Below are positions 1 through 7,699 of a stretch of 15,578 bases of DNA, one piece after another. This stretch comes from Turicibacter sp. (GTDB taxonomy: Bacteria; Bacillota; Bacilli; MOL361; Turicibacteraceae), in NCBI GenBank assembly GCA_030531025.1, contig JAUMTV010000039.1:1-15578 (forward strand). Reading direction: 5' to 3'. The notes under the pieces were generated by a model. The model searched no databases. It saw only the letters and a program-made list of their open reading frames with translations, and was not told the DNA's origin. The translations under genes were made by a program, and so were the position numbers. Each line of letters begins with the position of its first letter. Position 1 is the stretch's first letter.

Positions 1-2
1 AA

Positions 3-56
3 GTCAGGGATGTTTTTAAATTATTAATAACAAATGAAATTAGCAAAAGGGGTTAA
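3..56 (+). CDS. possible 3' end of an upstream gene
   Basis: The third frame is open from the window edge for 17 codons and stops with TAA at 54-56, reading ...FKLLITNEISKRG. The composition looks protein-like, but the stretch is too short to assign to a family. It may be the tail of a gene that begins outside the window, or it may be chance. Confidence 0.2.
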   Translation, partial: VRDVFKLLITNEISKRG

Positions 57-144
57 TTTACAAATTTAATAGATTTATAATTTAAATAAAAGATTACAGT
101 AGTATAAAAATACGAATTAATAATGAAGATAAGGAGACATACTT

Positions 145-633
145 ATGAGAGGGATTATAACGGGAATTATAGTAGCAGCAATGATTTTCACTACTACAGG
201 ATGTAGCACACAAAATAAAACAGAAAATAATTCACAGGTTAAAAATTCCGAAACTAATGTGGTTGCTGAAAAAGAAAGTAAGATTTTAGAAGTTAAAGTT
301 AATTTAAAAGAATCAGGCAAAAAAGGAGCAAACTCTATAAATGTTTTACAAGAAGAGGCTAAAAGTTGCTTAAGTAATGGTACTAAAAATGCCTTTAATA
401 TTGATTTAAAAAAGGGACAATCTCTAAAAATATCTACAGAATCAGAAGCACCAATCACAGTAATGTTAAAAAATAATTCCAATGAAAAGTACGTATACAA
501 TAAGACTGAGAAGCCTAAAGACAATTCTATTATAATTAATCCAGTTGATGAAGATGGGATATATGAATTAACAGTAGATTTTAATGAGATAGAAGTATTT
601 AATTTCGATGTATTTATAATTAATGGTGATTAA
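145..633 (+). CDS. small secreted lipoprotein of unknown function
   Basis: The 162-residue product starts with a lipoprotein signal peptide: a short charged start, a hydrophobic stretch (residues 4-17) and a lipobox ending TTGC, so Cys20 would be lipidated and the protein anchored outside the membrane. A polar Asn/Lys/Glu-rich linker follows, then a probably beta-rich domain (residues about 45-162) ending FDVFIIN. I recognise no domain family. The ATG at 145 has AAGGAG at 131-136 with good spacing. The gene stands alone, and the next promoter begins 15 nt after its stop. The last ~40 codons have a clear decayed copy at 12509-12637, so the family was once duplicated here. The function is unknown. 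Confidence 0.85.
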   Translation: MRGIITGIIVAAMIFTTTGCSTQNKTENNSQVKNSETNVVAEKESKILEVKVNLKESGKKGANSINVLQEEAKSCLSNGTKNAFNIDLKKGQSLKISTESEAPITVMLKNNSNEKYVYNKTEKPKDNSIIINPVDEDGIYELTVDFNEIEVFNFDVFIINGD

Positions 634-647
634 TATATCTTTCTTCG

Positions 648-676
648 TTGATAAAAAATACCAAAACTGATATAAT
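648..676 (+). promoter_or_regulatory. sigma-A promoter of the methyltransferase/ECF operon
   Basis: TTGATA at 648-653 and TATAAT at 671-676 are separated by exactly 17 nt, with TG one base upstream of the -10 (TGATATAAT). Transcription should start near 683. The same layout and much of the same sequence recur at 11190-11218. Confidence 0.8.
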
Positions 677-700
677 TTTATTAATGAAATATACATAATG

Positions 701-737
701 AGACCATGAAGGTTTTAACCTTTGTGGTCTTTTTTTG
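701..737 (+). terminator. leader terminator upstream of the methyltransferase (module copy 1)
   Basis: AGACCATGAAGG (701-712) pairs with CCTTTGTGGTCT (719-730) over 12 bp including two G-T pairs, and seven T follow. It lies about 20 nt after the predicted transcription start and before the ATG at 758. It would therefore stop most transcripts before the methyltransferase unless it is read through or antiterminated. The space between start site and hairpin is too short for a classical aptamer. Confidence 0.75.
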
Positions 738-757
738 TAAAAAAATAGGAGGGGGAT

Positions 758-1348
758 ATGAGTCAAGTAGATTTTTTTAATTCTATAGCAAAAGATTGGG
801 ACAATATAATCGAGGTTAATGAGGGTAAAATCAATTATTTACTAAGTAAATTAAACCTTAAAGAAGATGACACTATTTTAGATATAGGTACAGGAACAGG
901 AGTTTTAATACCATTTTTAATTAACTTATCACCTAAGGGGTTAATCAAAGGAGTTGATATTTCTAAGGGGATGTTAGACATTGCTAGGGACAAGTTTAAA
1001 CATATAAGTAATGTGCAATTTGAATTATGTGATGTTGAAAATGATAATTTGTTGGACAAGTATGATAAGATAATTCTCTACTCCATGTATCCTCATTTGG
1101 AAAATAAAACTAGAACAATTGTAAATCTTGTAGAACATAATTTGAAAGACAATGGAATTTTAATGATTGCCCATTCTAGTAGTAGAGAATTTTTAAATAA
1201 TATGCACAAGCGTACTGACGAGAGAGTAAGTGATTCACTACTAATGGAAGTTAATGAACAAAGAGATATATTTATAAATATTGGGCTAAATGTAATTGAT
1301 GCATTTGAAAACGATGAAGTGTACTATGTTGTAATACAAAAAAATTAA
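758..1348 (+). CDS. class I SAM-dependent methyltransferase
   Basis: The 196-residue protein has the Rossmann methyltransferase fold signature: motif I LDIGTGTGV at residues 41-49, the acidic residue of motif II at Asp67 (GVDIS), and a later strand DKIILYSMYPHL. The distinctive stretch AHSSSREFLNNMH (138-150) may be part of the substrate pocket. It transfers a methyl group from S-adenosylmethionine; the acceptor is unknown. The start is the ATG after a very strong AGGAGGGGG (747-755). The gene lies directly behind a promoter-terminator leader and 48 nt before an ECF-transporter S component, so the two are probably co-transcribed. It is shorter than and clearly different from the methyltransferase at 3464-4270, although both follow a related leader and precede an importer. 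A small-molecule rather than a protein or DNA substrate is inferred from context. Confidence 0.85.
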   Translation: MSQVDFFNSIAKDWDNIIEVNEGKINYLLSKLNLKEDDTILDIGTGTGVLIPFLINLSPKGLIKGVDISKGMLDIARDKFKHISNVQFELCDVENDNLLDKYDKIILYSMYPHLENKTRTIVNLVEHNLKDNGILMIAHSSSREFLNNMHKRTDERVSDSLLMEVNEQRDIFINIGLNVIDAFENDEVYYVVIQKN

Positions 1349-1396
1349 TGTTTAGTAATTTTAATATTATAGTTAGTAACTGGGAGGATTTATATT

Positions 1397-1915
1397 ATGA
1401 AAACTAAGAAGTTGGTTCTATCAGGATTTTTTATAGCATGTGGAGTTGTTTTACCTATGGCATTTCATATGTTTAATATGGGAGGATCTATTTTCCTACC
1501 AATGCATATACCTGTTTTAATTGCAGGATATTTCTTAGGTCCTATGTATGGGGCTGCTGTTGGAGTAGTCACACCTATTATAAGTGGTTTATTAACTGGT
1601 ATGCCACCATTAATTCCTGTAATGCCTATTATGGCTTTTGAACTTTGTGGATATGGATTATTTACTGGATTAATATTTGATAAAACTAAGAAAATATATT
1701 TATCTCTTATTTCAGCTATGGTGGCAGGAAGATTATTAGCCATAGTTGGAGCATTTATTGTTTCATTAACTTTAGCTCCTCAAGTAAATCCAATAGCTTA
1801 TGTTGTAGGTGGATTATCTACTGCTATACCAGGAATGATAATTCAATTAGTATTTATACCAATACTGATTAAGTTATTACTTAAAAATAAAGAAATATCT
1901 AGAGTTCTAGCTTGA
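1397..1915 (+). CDS. ECF transporter S component (substrate-binding membrane subunit)
   Basis: The 172-residue, very hydrophobic protein has about six membrane segments and the typical S-component layout. Conserved-looking stretches are PMHIPVLIAGYFLGPMYGA (residues 35-53), LLTGMPPLIP (65-74) and MAFELCGYGLFTGL (79-92), all seen in the general ECF_trnsprt (PF12822-like) group. S components bind a vitamin, metal ligand or other small substrate and work with a shared EcfA-A'-T module, which is not in this window. The ATG at 1397 follows GGGAGG at 1382-1387. The substrate cannot be read from the sequence. Co-transcription with a methyltransferase suggests a substrate that is methylated, or whose uptake is linked to methylation; this part is inference. 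Confidence 0.85.
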   Translation: MKTKKLVLSGFFIACGVVLPMAFHMFNMGGSIFLPMHIPVLIAGYFLGPMYGAAVGVVTPIISGLLTGMPPLIPVMPIMAFELCGYGLFTGLIFDKTKKIYLSLISAMVAGRLLAIVGAFIVSLTLAPQVNPIAYVVGGLSTAIPGMIIQLVFIPILIKLLLKNKEISRVLA

Positions 1916-1976
1916 AATTTAAATATTAGGATATGTGTTAAACCGATACTGATTTTACAAATTATTTTAACAACAA

Positions 1977-2002
1977 AAAGCAGGAGTATCAACTCCTGCT
2001 TT
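1977..2002. terminator. bidirectional terminator between convergent genes
   Basis: AAAGCAGGAGT (1977-1987) and ACTCCTGCTTT (1992-2002) form a perfect 11-bp stem with an ATCA loop. The minus strand continues TTTTTGTTG, so the element is strongest as terminator of the leftward gene at 2102-3094. The plus-strand T tract is weak but would still serve the S-component gene that ends at 1915. Confidence 0.8.
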
Positions 2003-2033
2003 CAAGTTAGCATTATATTAATATTGTCAACCA

Positions 2034-2069
2034 AATCTACTCTACAAATTGGAATTTGTTGAGTTGATT
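2034..2069. repeat. imperfect palindrome downstream of the minus-strand gene
   Basis: Bases 2034-2050 and 2053-2069 are complementary at 15 of 17 positions around a GG centre. No T tract follows on either strand, so it is probably not a terminator by itself. It could protect the 3' end of the leftward mRNA or be a protein-binding site. Confidence 0.5.
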
Positions 2070-2101
2070 ATTACATTTAAACTATAGACTAATAACCGAT
2101 A

Positions 2102-3094
2102 TTATTTCAAAATCATTTGTCTTATTTGCTTAGTTAAACTTCTTAAAATTTCATAGAGCTCCACTTTTGCAGTTAGATAGTCTTTTCCAAAGGCTTTATT
2201 GGTTAATCCTTTTAGTATATCGTCTGAAATAATTTCAGTCTCACTTATGTACTGCCCCAAACCATAATGAGCAAGACAGTTACGAAAATTTCTATCACAT
2301 AAACAGTCATCTATATAAAAATTAGTATTCTTTTGAGTGTTAACCTCTTTGATAAAATCACAAAGATAGTAATACTGTAAATATGCAAATTTAAATTTTT
2401 GAGGAATCTCATCTATAAAATAATTTTCAATAAACTCTATTGCATAATTAATACTACAAAGTATAGAAAAAAGCAGAAAGCCAAACTCGTCACTCATCTT
2501 CAGTGGTGAATTTCTATAAAAATGGTAATCTTTATATTTAACAATAAGATTATCATTATATCTAAATATCGGAAACTCCTTACAACCTAAATAATTTGCT
2601 AACTTTCCAGCAACTATACCCATATCTCTTATCCAAGTCTCAACACCTGCGTTACCTAATGGGCTTATGGGAGTATACATTGAACACAAAATTGTATTAC
2701 CGCAAAACTCACCATTACACAAGTCAGTACCTACATTGTTATATCCAAAGATCTTTTCACGTAAGCTACGTATGCTATAAAAGTAATTTTCGCTTTCTGT
2801 GAACTTTTCAAAAAGCAGAGTAGCATAATCTTCATAACTTTTTTCAAAAAGCTTGTGTCCCTGTCTTAATTGCGTATAAAATACTTTCTCAGTTGGATTA
2901 AAGTGAGGGGAATTTAATCCAACTTTTTTACACCACTGCTCTGCACCGTCTGTAAAAAGTCCGATATAAGGTAGGCTCATACAAATATAATTGCTACTAA
3001 TATTTTGAGCATTTTTTAAAATATCAGTTAATGTATATAAAAACCTTGCATCTGCTTGTATTAATTCATAAGCAGTTTTCTGTACTTTATTCAA
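2102..3094 (-). CDS. uncharacterised protein with HEPN-like RNxxxH motif
   Basis: The product is 330 residues with no signal peptide or clear membrane segment, rich in aromatic residues and Cys. I do not recognise the full-length family. Near the C-terminus it reads FRNCLAHYGLG, with Arg271-Asn272 and His276 matching the RNxxxH active-site motif of HEPN-domain ribonucleases and toxins. Predicted helices on both sides (about 235-255 and 308-328) fit an all-helical fold. The start appears to be TTG at 3092-3094, because GAAGGAG lies 7 nt upstream and the nearby ATG is out of frame and stops after two codons. The gene is alone and leftward, divergent from the transport operon, with no adjacent antitoxin or nucleotidyltransferase partner. 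The HEPN assignment rests on the motif alone; the gene call itself is firm. Confidence 0.75.
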   Translation of the reverse strand: MNKVQKTAYELIQADARFLYTLTDILKNAQNISSNYICMSLPYIGLFTDGAEQWCKKVGLNSPHFNPTEKVFYTQLRQGHKLFEKSYEDYATLLFEKFTESENYFYSIRSLREKIFGYNNVGTDLCNGEFCGNTILCSMYTPISPLGNAGVETWIRDMGIVAGKLANYLGCKEFPIFRYNDNLIVKYKDYHFYRNSPLKMSDEFGFLLFSILCSINYAIEFIENYFIDEIPQKFKFAYLQYYYLCDFIKEVNTQKNTNFYIDDCLCDRNFRNCLAHYGLGQYISETEIISDDILKGLTNKAFGKDYLTAKVELYEILRSLTKQIRQMILK

Positions 3095-3256
3095 ATCATA
3101 TCTCCTTCAAGTTATAATATAAACAAATTCCTATTTATATATATAATATCAAAAGTATATTTATTTCGCATTATATGACAATTGCGTATTTATTTTAATT
3201 GTATCATTTTCGACATTAATTTAAAACATAGCTAAATATTGAAATAAAATTTTATG

Positions 3257-3285
3257 TTGACGTATATTGTAAAAATAATTACTAT
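3257..3285 (+). promoter_or_regulatory. sigma-A promoter of the methyltransferase-ABC importer operon
   Basis: TTGACG (3257-3262), a 17-nt spacer and TACTAT (3280-3285) make a near-consensus promoter, giving a start near 3292. The gap between this site and the divergent gene start at 3094 is AT-rich; I see no second convincing promoter or operator in it. Confidence 0.7.
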
Positions 3286-3355
3286 ATTACTATATAGCGA
3301 TTAAATATTAATATATAATGAAGAAAAATTCTATTGAAATAGAAAATGAGAGCCC

Positions 3356-3414
3356 AAACTCTATTACCATGAAGGTATAAATAAAAGATATCTATATGGT
3401 GATAGAGTTTTTTG
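3356..3414 (+). terminator. leader terminator of the importer operon (module copy 2)
   Basis: AAACTCTATTACCAT (3356-3370) pairs with ATGGTGATAGAGTTT (3396-3410) over 15 bp with one G-T pair, followed by a run of T to 3413. The 25-nt loop begins GAAGGT, so CCATGAAGG is again present, as in the leader terminators at 701 and 11241. Confidence 0.75.
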
Positions 3415-3435
3415 TGTAAAAATAGGGGGATAAAT

Positions 3436-3453
3436 ATGAATATTAAACAATAA
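3436..3453 (+). CDS. possible five-codon leader ORF (MNIKQ)
   Basis: ATG at 3436 follows AGGGGGA (3424-3430) with good spacing and reads MNIKQ before TAA. The stop lies beside the next Shine-Dalgarno (AAGGGGGA) of the methyltransferase. Its ATG sits where the methyltransferase ATG sits after the leader at 701-757. It could aid translation of the downstream gene by coupling, or be accidental. Confidence 0.3.
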   Translation: MNIKQ

Positions 3454-3463
3454 GGGGGATTTT

Positions 3464-4270
3464 ATGTTAAATCAAGAATGTAAGGTGGATGAAATTGTAA
3501 GGGGATTACAAAAATACTGGAATTACAGAGCACCATCATATTCACAAAGTAATATAGAGGAGTTAAATAATTTCAAAAGAGATGCTTGGTTAAAAATTCT
3601 TTTAAGCAATGCACCTAAGAAAGAAAAACTAAAAGTTCTTGATGTGGGGGTAGGTCCAGGATTCTTTTCCATATTAATGTCTTTAGTTGGTCATGAAGTT
3701 ACTGCAGTAGATGTAAGTAGCGAGATGATAGAAAAAGCAAAAGAAAATGCTAAGCAATATGATGTGAGTATAAATTTTGTGCAAGTGGACGGTATAAATC
3801 TACCATTTGAAGATAAAAGTTTTGATTTTATAATTTCTAGAAATGTTCTTTGGAATTTGGAATATCCAAAGGAGGCTCTAAAAGAGTGGAAGAGGTTATT
3901 AGATGATGATGGTCATGTTGTATATTTTGATGCTAATTGGTATTTGCATTTGTTTGATGAAGATCAAAATGAAAGAGTTAATGAAGATATGAAAAATGCA
4001 GAAGCTTTATTCAATGAAAGTATGGAAAACAAAGAAGTACTAAAAAACTATTATAAAGAAACTAAAAGTAAAGAAATTTTGGAGTTAGAACTAATAGCAA
4101 AGAAATTAGTTTTATCAAAAGAGATTAGACCAGCTTGGGATGTAAATGCACTTAAAGAATGTGGATACAATGTTATAAAAGTGGAAGAAGATATGGGAAG
4201 ATATGTTTGGGACGAAAAAGAAAAAGTAGAAAATAAATCAAGACCACTATTTATGGTAGTAGCAAAATAA
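3464..4270 (+). CDS. class I SAM-dependent methyltransferase heading the importer operon
   Basis: The 268-residue protein carries methyltransferase motif I LDVGVGPGFFSI (residues 59-70), the ribose-binding acidic residue Asp83 in TAVDVSS, the LPFEDKSFDFIISRNVLW region (113-130), and post-motif DDDGHVVYFDANWYLHLFD (147-165), as in UbiE/type-11 small-molecule methyltransferases. A helical lid of about 60 residues (170-230) is inserted after the core. The ATG at 3464 has AAGGGGGA just upstream. Only about 16 nt separate its stop from the likely start of the first permease, so it belongs to the importer operon. Being first in a Nik/Opp-type transporter operon suggests that it methylates a transported ligand or chelator, or a product made from it. 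The substrate is not evident, and no nicotianamine- or opine-synthase gene accompanies it. Confidence 0.85.
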   Translation: MLNQECKVDEIVRGLQKYWNYRAPSYSQSNIEELNNFKRDAWLKILLSNAPKKEKLKVLDVGVGPGFFSILMSLVGHEVTAVDVSSEMIEKAKENAKQYDVSINFVQVDGINLPFEDKSFDFIISRNVLWNLEYPKEALKEWKRLLDDDGHVVYFDANWYLHLFDEDQNERVNEDMKNAEALFNESMENKEVLKNYYKETKSKEILELELIAKKLVLSKEIRPAWDVNALKECGYNVIKVEEDMGRYVWDEKEKVENKSRPLFMVVAK

Positions 4271-4286
4271 TTTGGGGGTGGTATAT

Positions 4287-5228
4287 ATTAGAAAATATAT
4301 TATCAGAAGACTTCTTCAACTTATACCAATATTAATAGGAATTACATTATTATCATTTGCTTTAATGCAAAGTTCAAAAACTGATGTTGTAGATTTATTG
4401 TATCAAAATTCAGGCAATGTAGCATCACAAGAAGTAAAAGAAGAAATGAGAAAAGAGCTAGGATTAGATAAACCATTTTTAGTTCAATATGCAACTTGGT
4501 TAGGAAATATACTTAAAGGTGATATGGGCATGTCTTATGTAATGAAGAAGCCTGTATTTACAGAGTTTATGAAAAGATTGCCAAATACAATAGTACTTAC
4601 AATAAGTTCTATTTTAGTAACATTTGTTGTGTCCGTGCCTCTTGGAATATTGTCAGCAGTAAAACAAAATAAATTTACAGACTATATAATAAGATTTTTC
4701 AGCTTTATTGGAAATTCACTTCCAGGATTTTTTCTTTCTTTAATATTAATTTATGTATTCTCTTTAAAATTAGATTTACTTCCAGTAATGGGGAACAATG
4801 GTTTGAAAAGTTTAGTTTTGCCAACATTAACTTTAGCAATTTCCATGTCAGCAAAATATACAAGACAAATTAGAGCAACTGTATTAGAAGAATTAAATAA
4901 GGAATATGTTCTAGGATTAAGATCTAGAGGGATAAAAGAACAACGTATACTTTATGTGAATATTTTAAAGGTTGCACTATTAACAGTAGTAACATTGCTG
5001 GGGTTATCTATTGGCTCGCTTTTAGGAGGAACTGCTATTGTTGAGTCCATCTTCATGTGGGATGGTGTAGGAAAATTGGCAGTAGATGCAATTAAGATGA
5101 TGGATTATCCAATTATACAAGCATATGTAATATGGATGGCAGTAATTTTCGTAGTAATAAATCTTATAACAGATATATTATATAATTACTTAGATCCAAG
5201 AATTAGAATAGGTAAGGATATATGGTGA
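4287..5228 (+). CDS. nickel/peptide-type ABC importer permease, NikB/DppB family
   Basis: This inner-membrane permease has about six transmembrane helices, the N-terminal pattern RKYIIRRLLQLIPILIGITL of the DppB/OppB/NikB family, and the cytoplasmic EAA loop LRSRGIKEQRILYVNILKVA that docks the ATPase, ending in the family-typical YLDPRIR. It pairs with the next gene to form the channel. The start is unusual. The reading frame opens at TTG 4272 and has GTG 4278, but the Shine-Dalgarno GGGGG (4274-4278) overlaps or follows both. Counting 8 nt from it and aligning with family N-termini points to ATT at 4287 (I/M-RKYIIRR). An AUU start would limit translation; a sequencing error for ATG is also possible. 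The alternative starts add five or three residues. Confidence 0.88.
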   Translation: MRKYIIRRLLQLIPILIGITLLSFALMQSSKTDVVDLLYQNSGNVASQEVKEEMRKELGLDKPFLVQYATWLGNILKGDMGMSYVMKKPVFTEFMKRLPNTIVLTISSILVTFVVSVPLGILSAVKQNKFTDYIIRFFSFIGNSLPGFFLSLILIYVFSLKLDLLPVMGNNGLKSLVLPTLTLAISMSAKYTRQIRATVLEELNKEYVLGLRSRGIKEQRILYVNILKVALLTVVTLLGLSIGSLLGGTAIVESIFMWDGVGKLAVDAIKMMDYPIIQAYVIWMAVIFVVINLITDILYNYLDPRIRIGKDIW

Positions 5229-5232
5229 TACT

Positions 5233-6126
5233 ATGGAAAGATCAATGGGTAAACAAAATATAAAAAGAAATAACTTCTTGGAATGTATTTTAGATAACTT
5301 GAGAAATCTAAAGCAAAATAAAATCAAAATAAAACTATATATTTTATTATTCATAGTTAGCATATTATTTTTAGTTGCATTGTTTGGAGAGTACATAGTG
5401 CCAAATGACCCTTATGCACAGGATTTATCAAATGCCTTAAGTCCTCCTAGCAAAGAGTTTATATTTGGAACAGATAGATATGGCCGATGTTTGTTTTCTA
5501 GAATTGTAGTTGGAGCAAAGACTACCATGTTTTCATCCCTGGGATTAGTGGTAATTATATCTACTTTTGGTACCATAGTTGGTGCAATTTGTGGCTATAT
5601 GGGCGGTAAAGTTGATGAAGTAGTAATGAGGATTTCAGATATTTTTTTGGCTTTCCCTGGAATGGTGTTTGCTATAGCTGTGTCAGGTGTTCTTGGAGGA
5701 GGGATTGTTAATGCAGTTATTTCTTTGGCATTAATATCTTGGCCTAAGTTTTCACGTCTTGCTAGAGGACATGTATTAACAATTAAAAATAGTGCCTATA
5801 TTCAGGCAGCAAAATTAAGTGGATGTTCTCATATGAAAATTATATTTAAGCATATATTCCCAAACATATTAGGGCCAATAATTGTAACGGCAACACTTGA
5901 TATTGGAGTTATGATGATGGAACTTGCAGGATTATCATTTTTGGGGTTAGGGGCAATGCCTCCTACTGCTGAATGGGGTTCTATGATGAGTAATGGTAGA
6001 AGCATGATTCAATCATCTCCTTGGGTAATATTCGCACCAGGACTTGCAATATTTATTACAGTAATTATTTTTAATTTATTAGGGGATACAGTAAGAGATT
6101 ATTTAGATGTAAGCAACAATGACTAA
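5233..6126 (+). CDS. nickel/peptide-type ABC importer permease, NikC/DppC family
   Basis: The 297-residue protein has one N-terminal membrane helix, then the segment FGTDRYGRCLFSRIVVGAKTT, highly typical of DppC/OppC/NikC, and five more helices. The EAA loop reads AAKLSGCSHMKIIFKHIFPN and is followed by LSFLGLGAMPPTAEWGSMM, another family hallmark. It starts 4 nt after the stop of the first permease and would be translationally coupled; GGTGAT just upstream is its only ribosome site. It forms the heterodimeric channel with NikB-like and is energised by the two ATPases encoded downstream. The substrate class is nickel complex or oligopeptide. Confidence 0.9.
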   Translation: MERSMGKQNIKRNNFLECILDNLRNLKQNKIKIKLYILLFIVSILFLVALFGEYIVPNDPYAQDLSNALSPPSKEFIFGTDRYGRCLFSRIVVGAKTTMFSSLGLVVIISTFGTIVGAICGYMGGKVDEVVMRISDIFLAFPGMVFAIAVSGVLGGGIVNAVISLALISWPKFSRLARGHVLTIKNSAYIQAAKLSGCSHMKIIFKHIFPNILGPIIVTATLDIGVMMMELAGLSFLGLGAMPPTAEWGSMMSNGRSMIQSSPWVIFAPGLAIFITVIIFNLLGDTVRDYLDVSNND

Positions 6127-6145
6127 TATATAGGGGGGAATAGAA

Positions 6146-7699
6146 ATGAAAATTAACAGAAAATTTGTTAGTTTAGTACTTGCAGGAGTATTAGGTGCAG
6201 GACTTTTAGTTGGATGTAGTTCAACATCTAATGAAGGGGAAAGTAGCAATGGTGAAAAAACATTTGTTTATGGTACAAGCGCTTATAACTCAAGTGAACC
6301 AGGAATAAATCCTCACAAGGGATATTCAGGATGGCCAGCAATAAGATATGGTGTGACAGAAACACTATTTAAATTTAATGAAAATATGGAACTTGAGCCA
6401 TGGCTTGCTACAGATTATGAAATAGTAGATGATTATACAATGAAAATAAATTTAAGAGATGATGTTAATTTCTCAAATGGTAATAAAATGACAGGCGATG
6501 CTGTAAAAGCATGTTTTGAAAGCTTAATAAAACTTCACGATAGAGCACCAGGGGATTTAGCAATAAAATCAATAGAAGCTGATAAACAAACTATAACAAT
6601 AAAATCAGAAAATAAAGTAGTTACTTTATTAAATTACTTATCAGATCCATACGGAGGTATCATTGATGTATCTGATTGGGATGAAAATGGAGATACATGT
6701 ATAGGGACTGGCCCATTTATAGCCAAATCAGTAACTGGAGAACAAATAGATTTAGAGAAAAATGAAAATTATTGGGATGGAGAAGCAAAAGTTGATAAAG
6801 TAGTTGTCAAAAGTATTACTGATGGTGACACTATGACAATGGCACTACAAAATGGAGAAATTGATGCAACTCAAGGTTTACCTTATGCAAGTTTAAGTTT
6901 ATTTGAAGACAATGATAACTATAAAATAAGTTCTACAAATACTTCAAGAGTTTATCAAATAGCATATAACTATGAGAATAAAGATTTACAAAATATAAAA
7001 GTAAGACAAGCTATAGCAAAATCTATTAACAAAGAAGATTTTACTAAGACATTATTAAACGGTAACGGAACACCAGCAGTAGGAGCATTTCCATCAAACT
7101 TCTCTTTTGGTAATGATGCAGTAAAAGGAGATAATTTTGATTTAGAAGGGGCTAAAAAATTATTAAAAGAAGCTGGTTATGAAGATAGTGATAATGATGG
7201 ATATGTAGATAAAGATGGTAAAAACTTAACTATTCGTTGGTTAACTTATCCTTCTCGTATGGAATTACCTTTACTTGCGGAATCGGCTCAATCTACACTA
7301 AAAGAAATTGGTATAAAAGTTGAAGTTAACTCTACTCAAAATACTAGTGATTATTTAGAAAAAGGTGAATATGACATATATGCTAACGCTATGGTTACAG
7401 CACCAACTGGAGATCCTCAATACTATATAACAACTCATTTACTTGATGATTCAGCATACAATAGTGGACATTATCATAGTGACAAAGTGGAAGAATTAAC
7501 AAATGAACTTAGAAATGAATTTGATACGAAAAAAAGAAGTGACTTAGCAATACAAATACAACAAGAAGTTTTAAATGACTGTGCATATACTTATGCTTCT
7601 CACTTAAAAATGTCTTTTGTTATGAAGAAAAATATAAAAGGATTTGAAGCTCATCCATCAGATTACTATGAAATAACTACGGATTTAGATATTGAATAA
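6146..7699 (+). CDS. extracellular solute-binding lipoprotein, family 5 (NikA/DppA-like)
   Basis: The 517-residue protein begins with a lipoprotein signal peptide whose lipobox is LVGC (Cys24), so it is tethered outside the membrane to deliver substrate to the permeases. The SBP_bac_5 fold is clear: GINPHKGYSGW, WLATDYEIVDDYTMKINLRDDVNFSNG, GTGPFIAK, ENYWDGEAKVDKVVVK, and VRQAIAKSINKEDF. A calcium-loop-like D-x-D-x-D-G stretch (EDSDNDGYVDKDG, about residues 346-358) is inserted, as in many relatives. Similarity of LRDDVNFSNG and the GTGP region to E. coli NikA, plus the operon, favour nickel or a metal chelate, but peptide binding cannot be excluded. AGGGGGGA lies just upstream of the ATG. 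It is the most highly expressed type of subunit, and a strong hairpin and a dispersed repeat separate it from the ATPase genes. Confidence 0.9.
   Translation: MKINRKFVSLVLAGVLGAGLLVGCSSTSNEGESSNGEKTFVYGTSAYNSSEPGINPHKGYSGWPAIRYGVTETLFKFNENMELEPWLATDYEIVDDYTMKINLRDDVNFSNGNKMTGDAVKACFESLIKLHDRAPGDLAIKSIEADKQTITIKSENKVVTLLNYLSDPYGGIIDVSDWDENGDTCIGTGPFIAKSVTGEQIDLEKNENYWDGEAKVDKVVVKSITDGDTMTMALQNGEIDATQGLPYASLSLFEDNDNYKISSTNTSRVYQIAYNYENKDLQNIKVRQAIAKSINKEDFTKTLLNGNGTPAVGAFPSNFSFGNDAVKGDNFDLEGAKKLLKEAGYEDSDNDGYVDKDGKNLTIRWLTYPSRMELPLLAESAQSTLKEIGIKVEVNSTQNTSDYLEKGEYDIYANAMVTAPTGDPQYYITTHLLDDSAYNSGHYHSDKVEELTNELRNEFDTKKRSDLAIQIQQEVLNDCAYTYASHLKMSFVMKKNIKGFEAHPSDYYEITTDLDIE

Larger units (their letters stand above)
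3292..3463 (+). promoter_or_regulatory. 5' leader with alternative hairpins (candidate attenuator)
   Basis: The ~170-nt untranslated leader holds a small hairpin TTCTAT-TGAA-ATAGAA (3329-3344), an AGAG/CTCT pairing (3349-3352 with 3359-3362) and a strong terminator (3356-3414). AATAGA (3338-3343) can instead pair with TCTATT (3360-3365), which is part of the terminator's 5' arm. The first hairpin and this antiterminator compete for the same bases, as the terminator does for TCTATT. That is the logic of an attenuator or riboswitch. It matches no riboswitch class I can recall. The downstream part (CCATGAAGG, T run, GTAAAAATAGGGGG) resembles the leader before 758. Confidence 0.5.

Noticed and set aside
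3292..3463. NiCo, SAM or T-box riboswitch in the importer leader
   Set aside because: None of the conserved cores I know (for example the T-box AGGGTGG-ACCGCG) can be found; only generic attenuator logic is seen.
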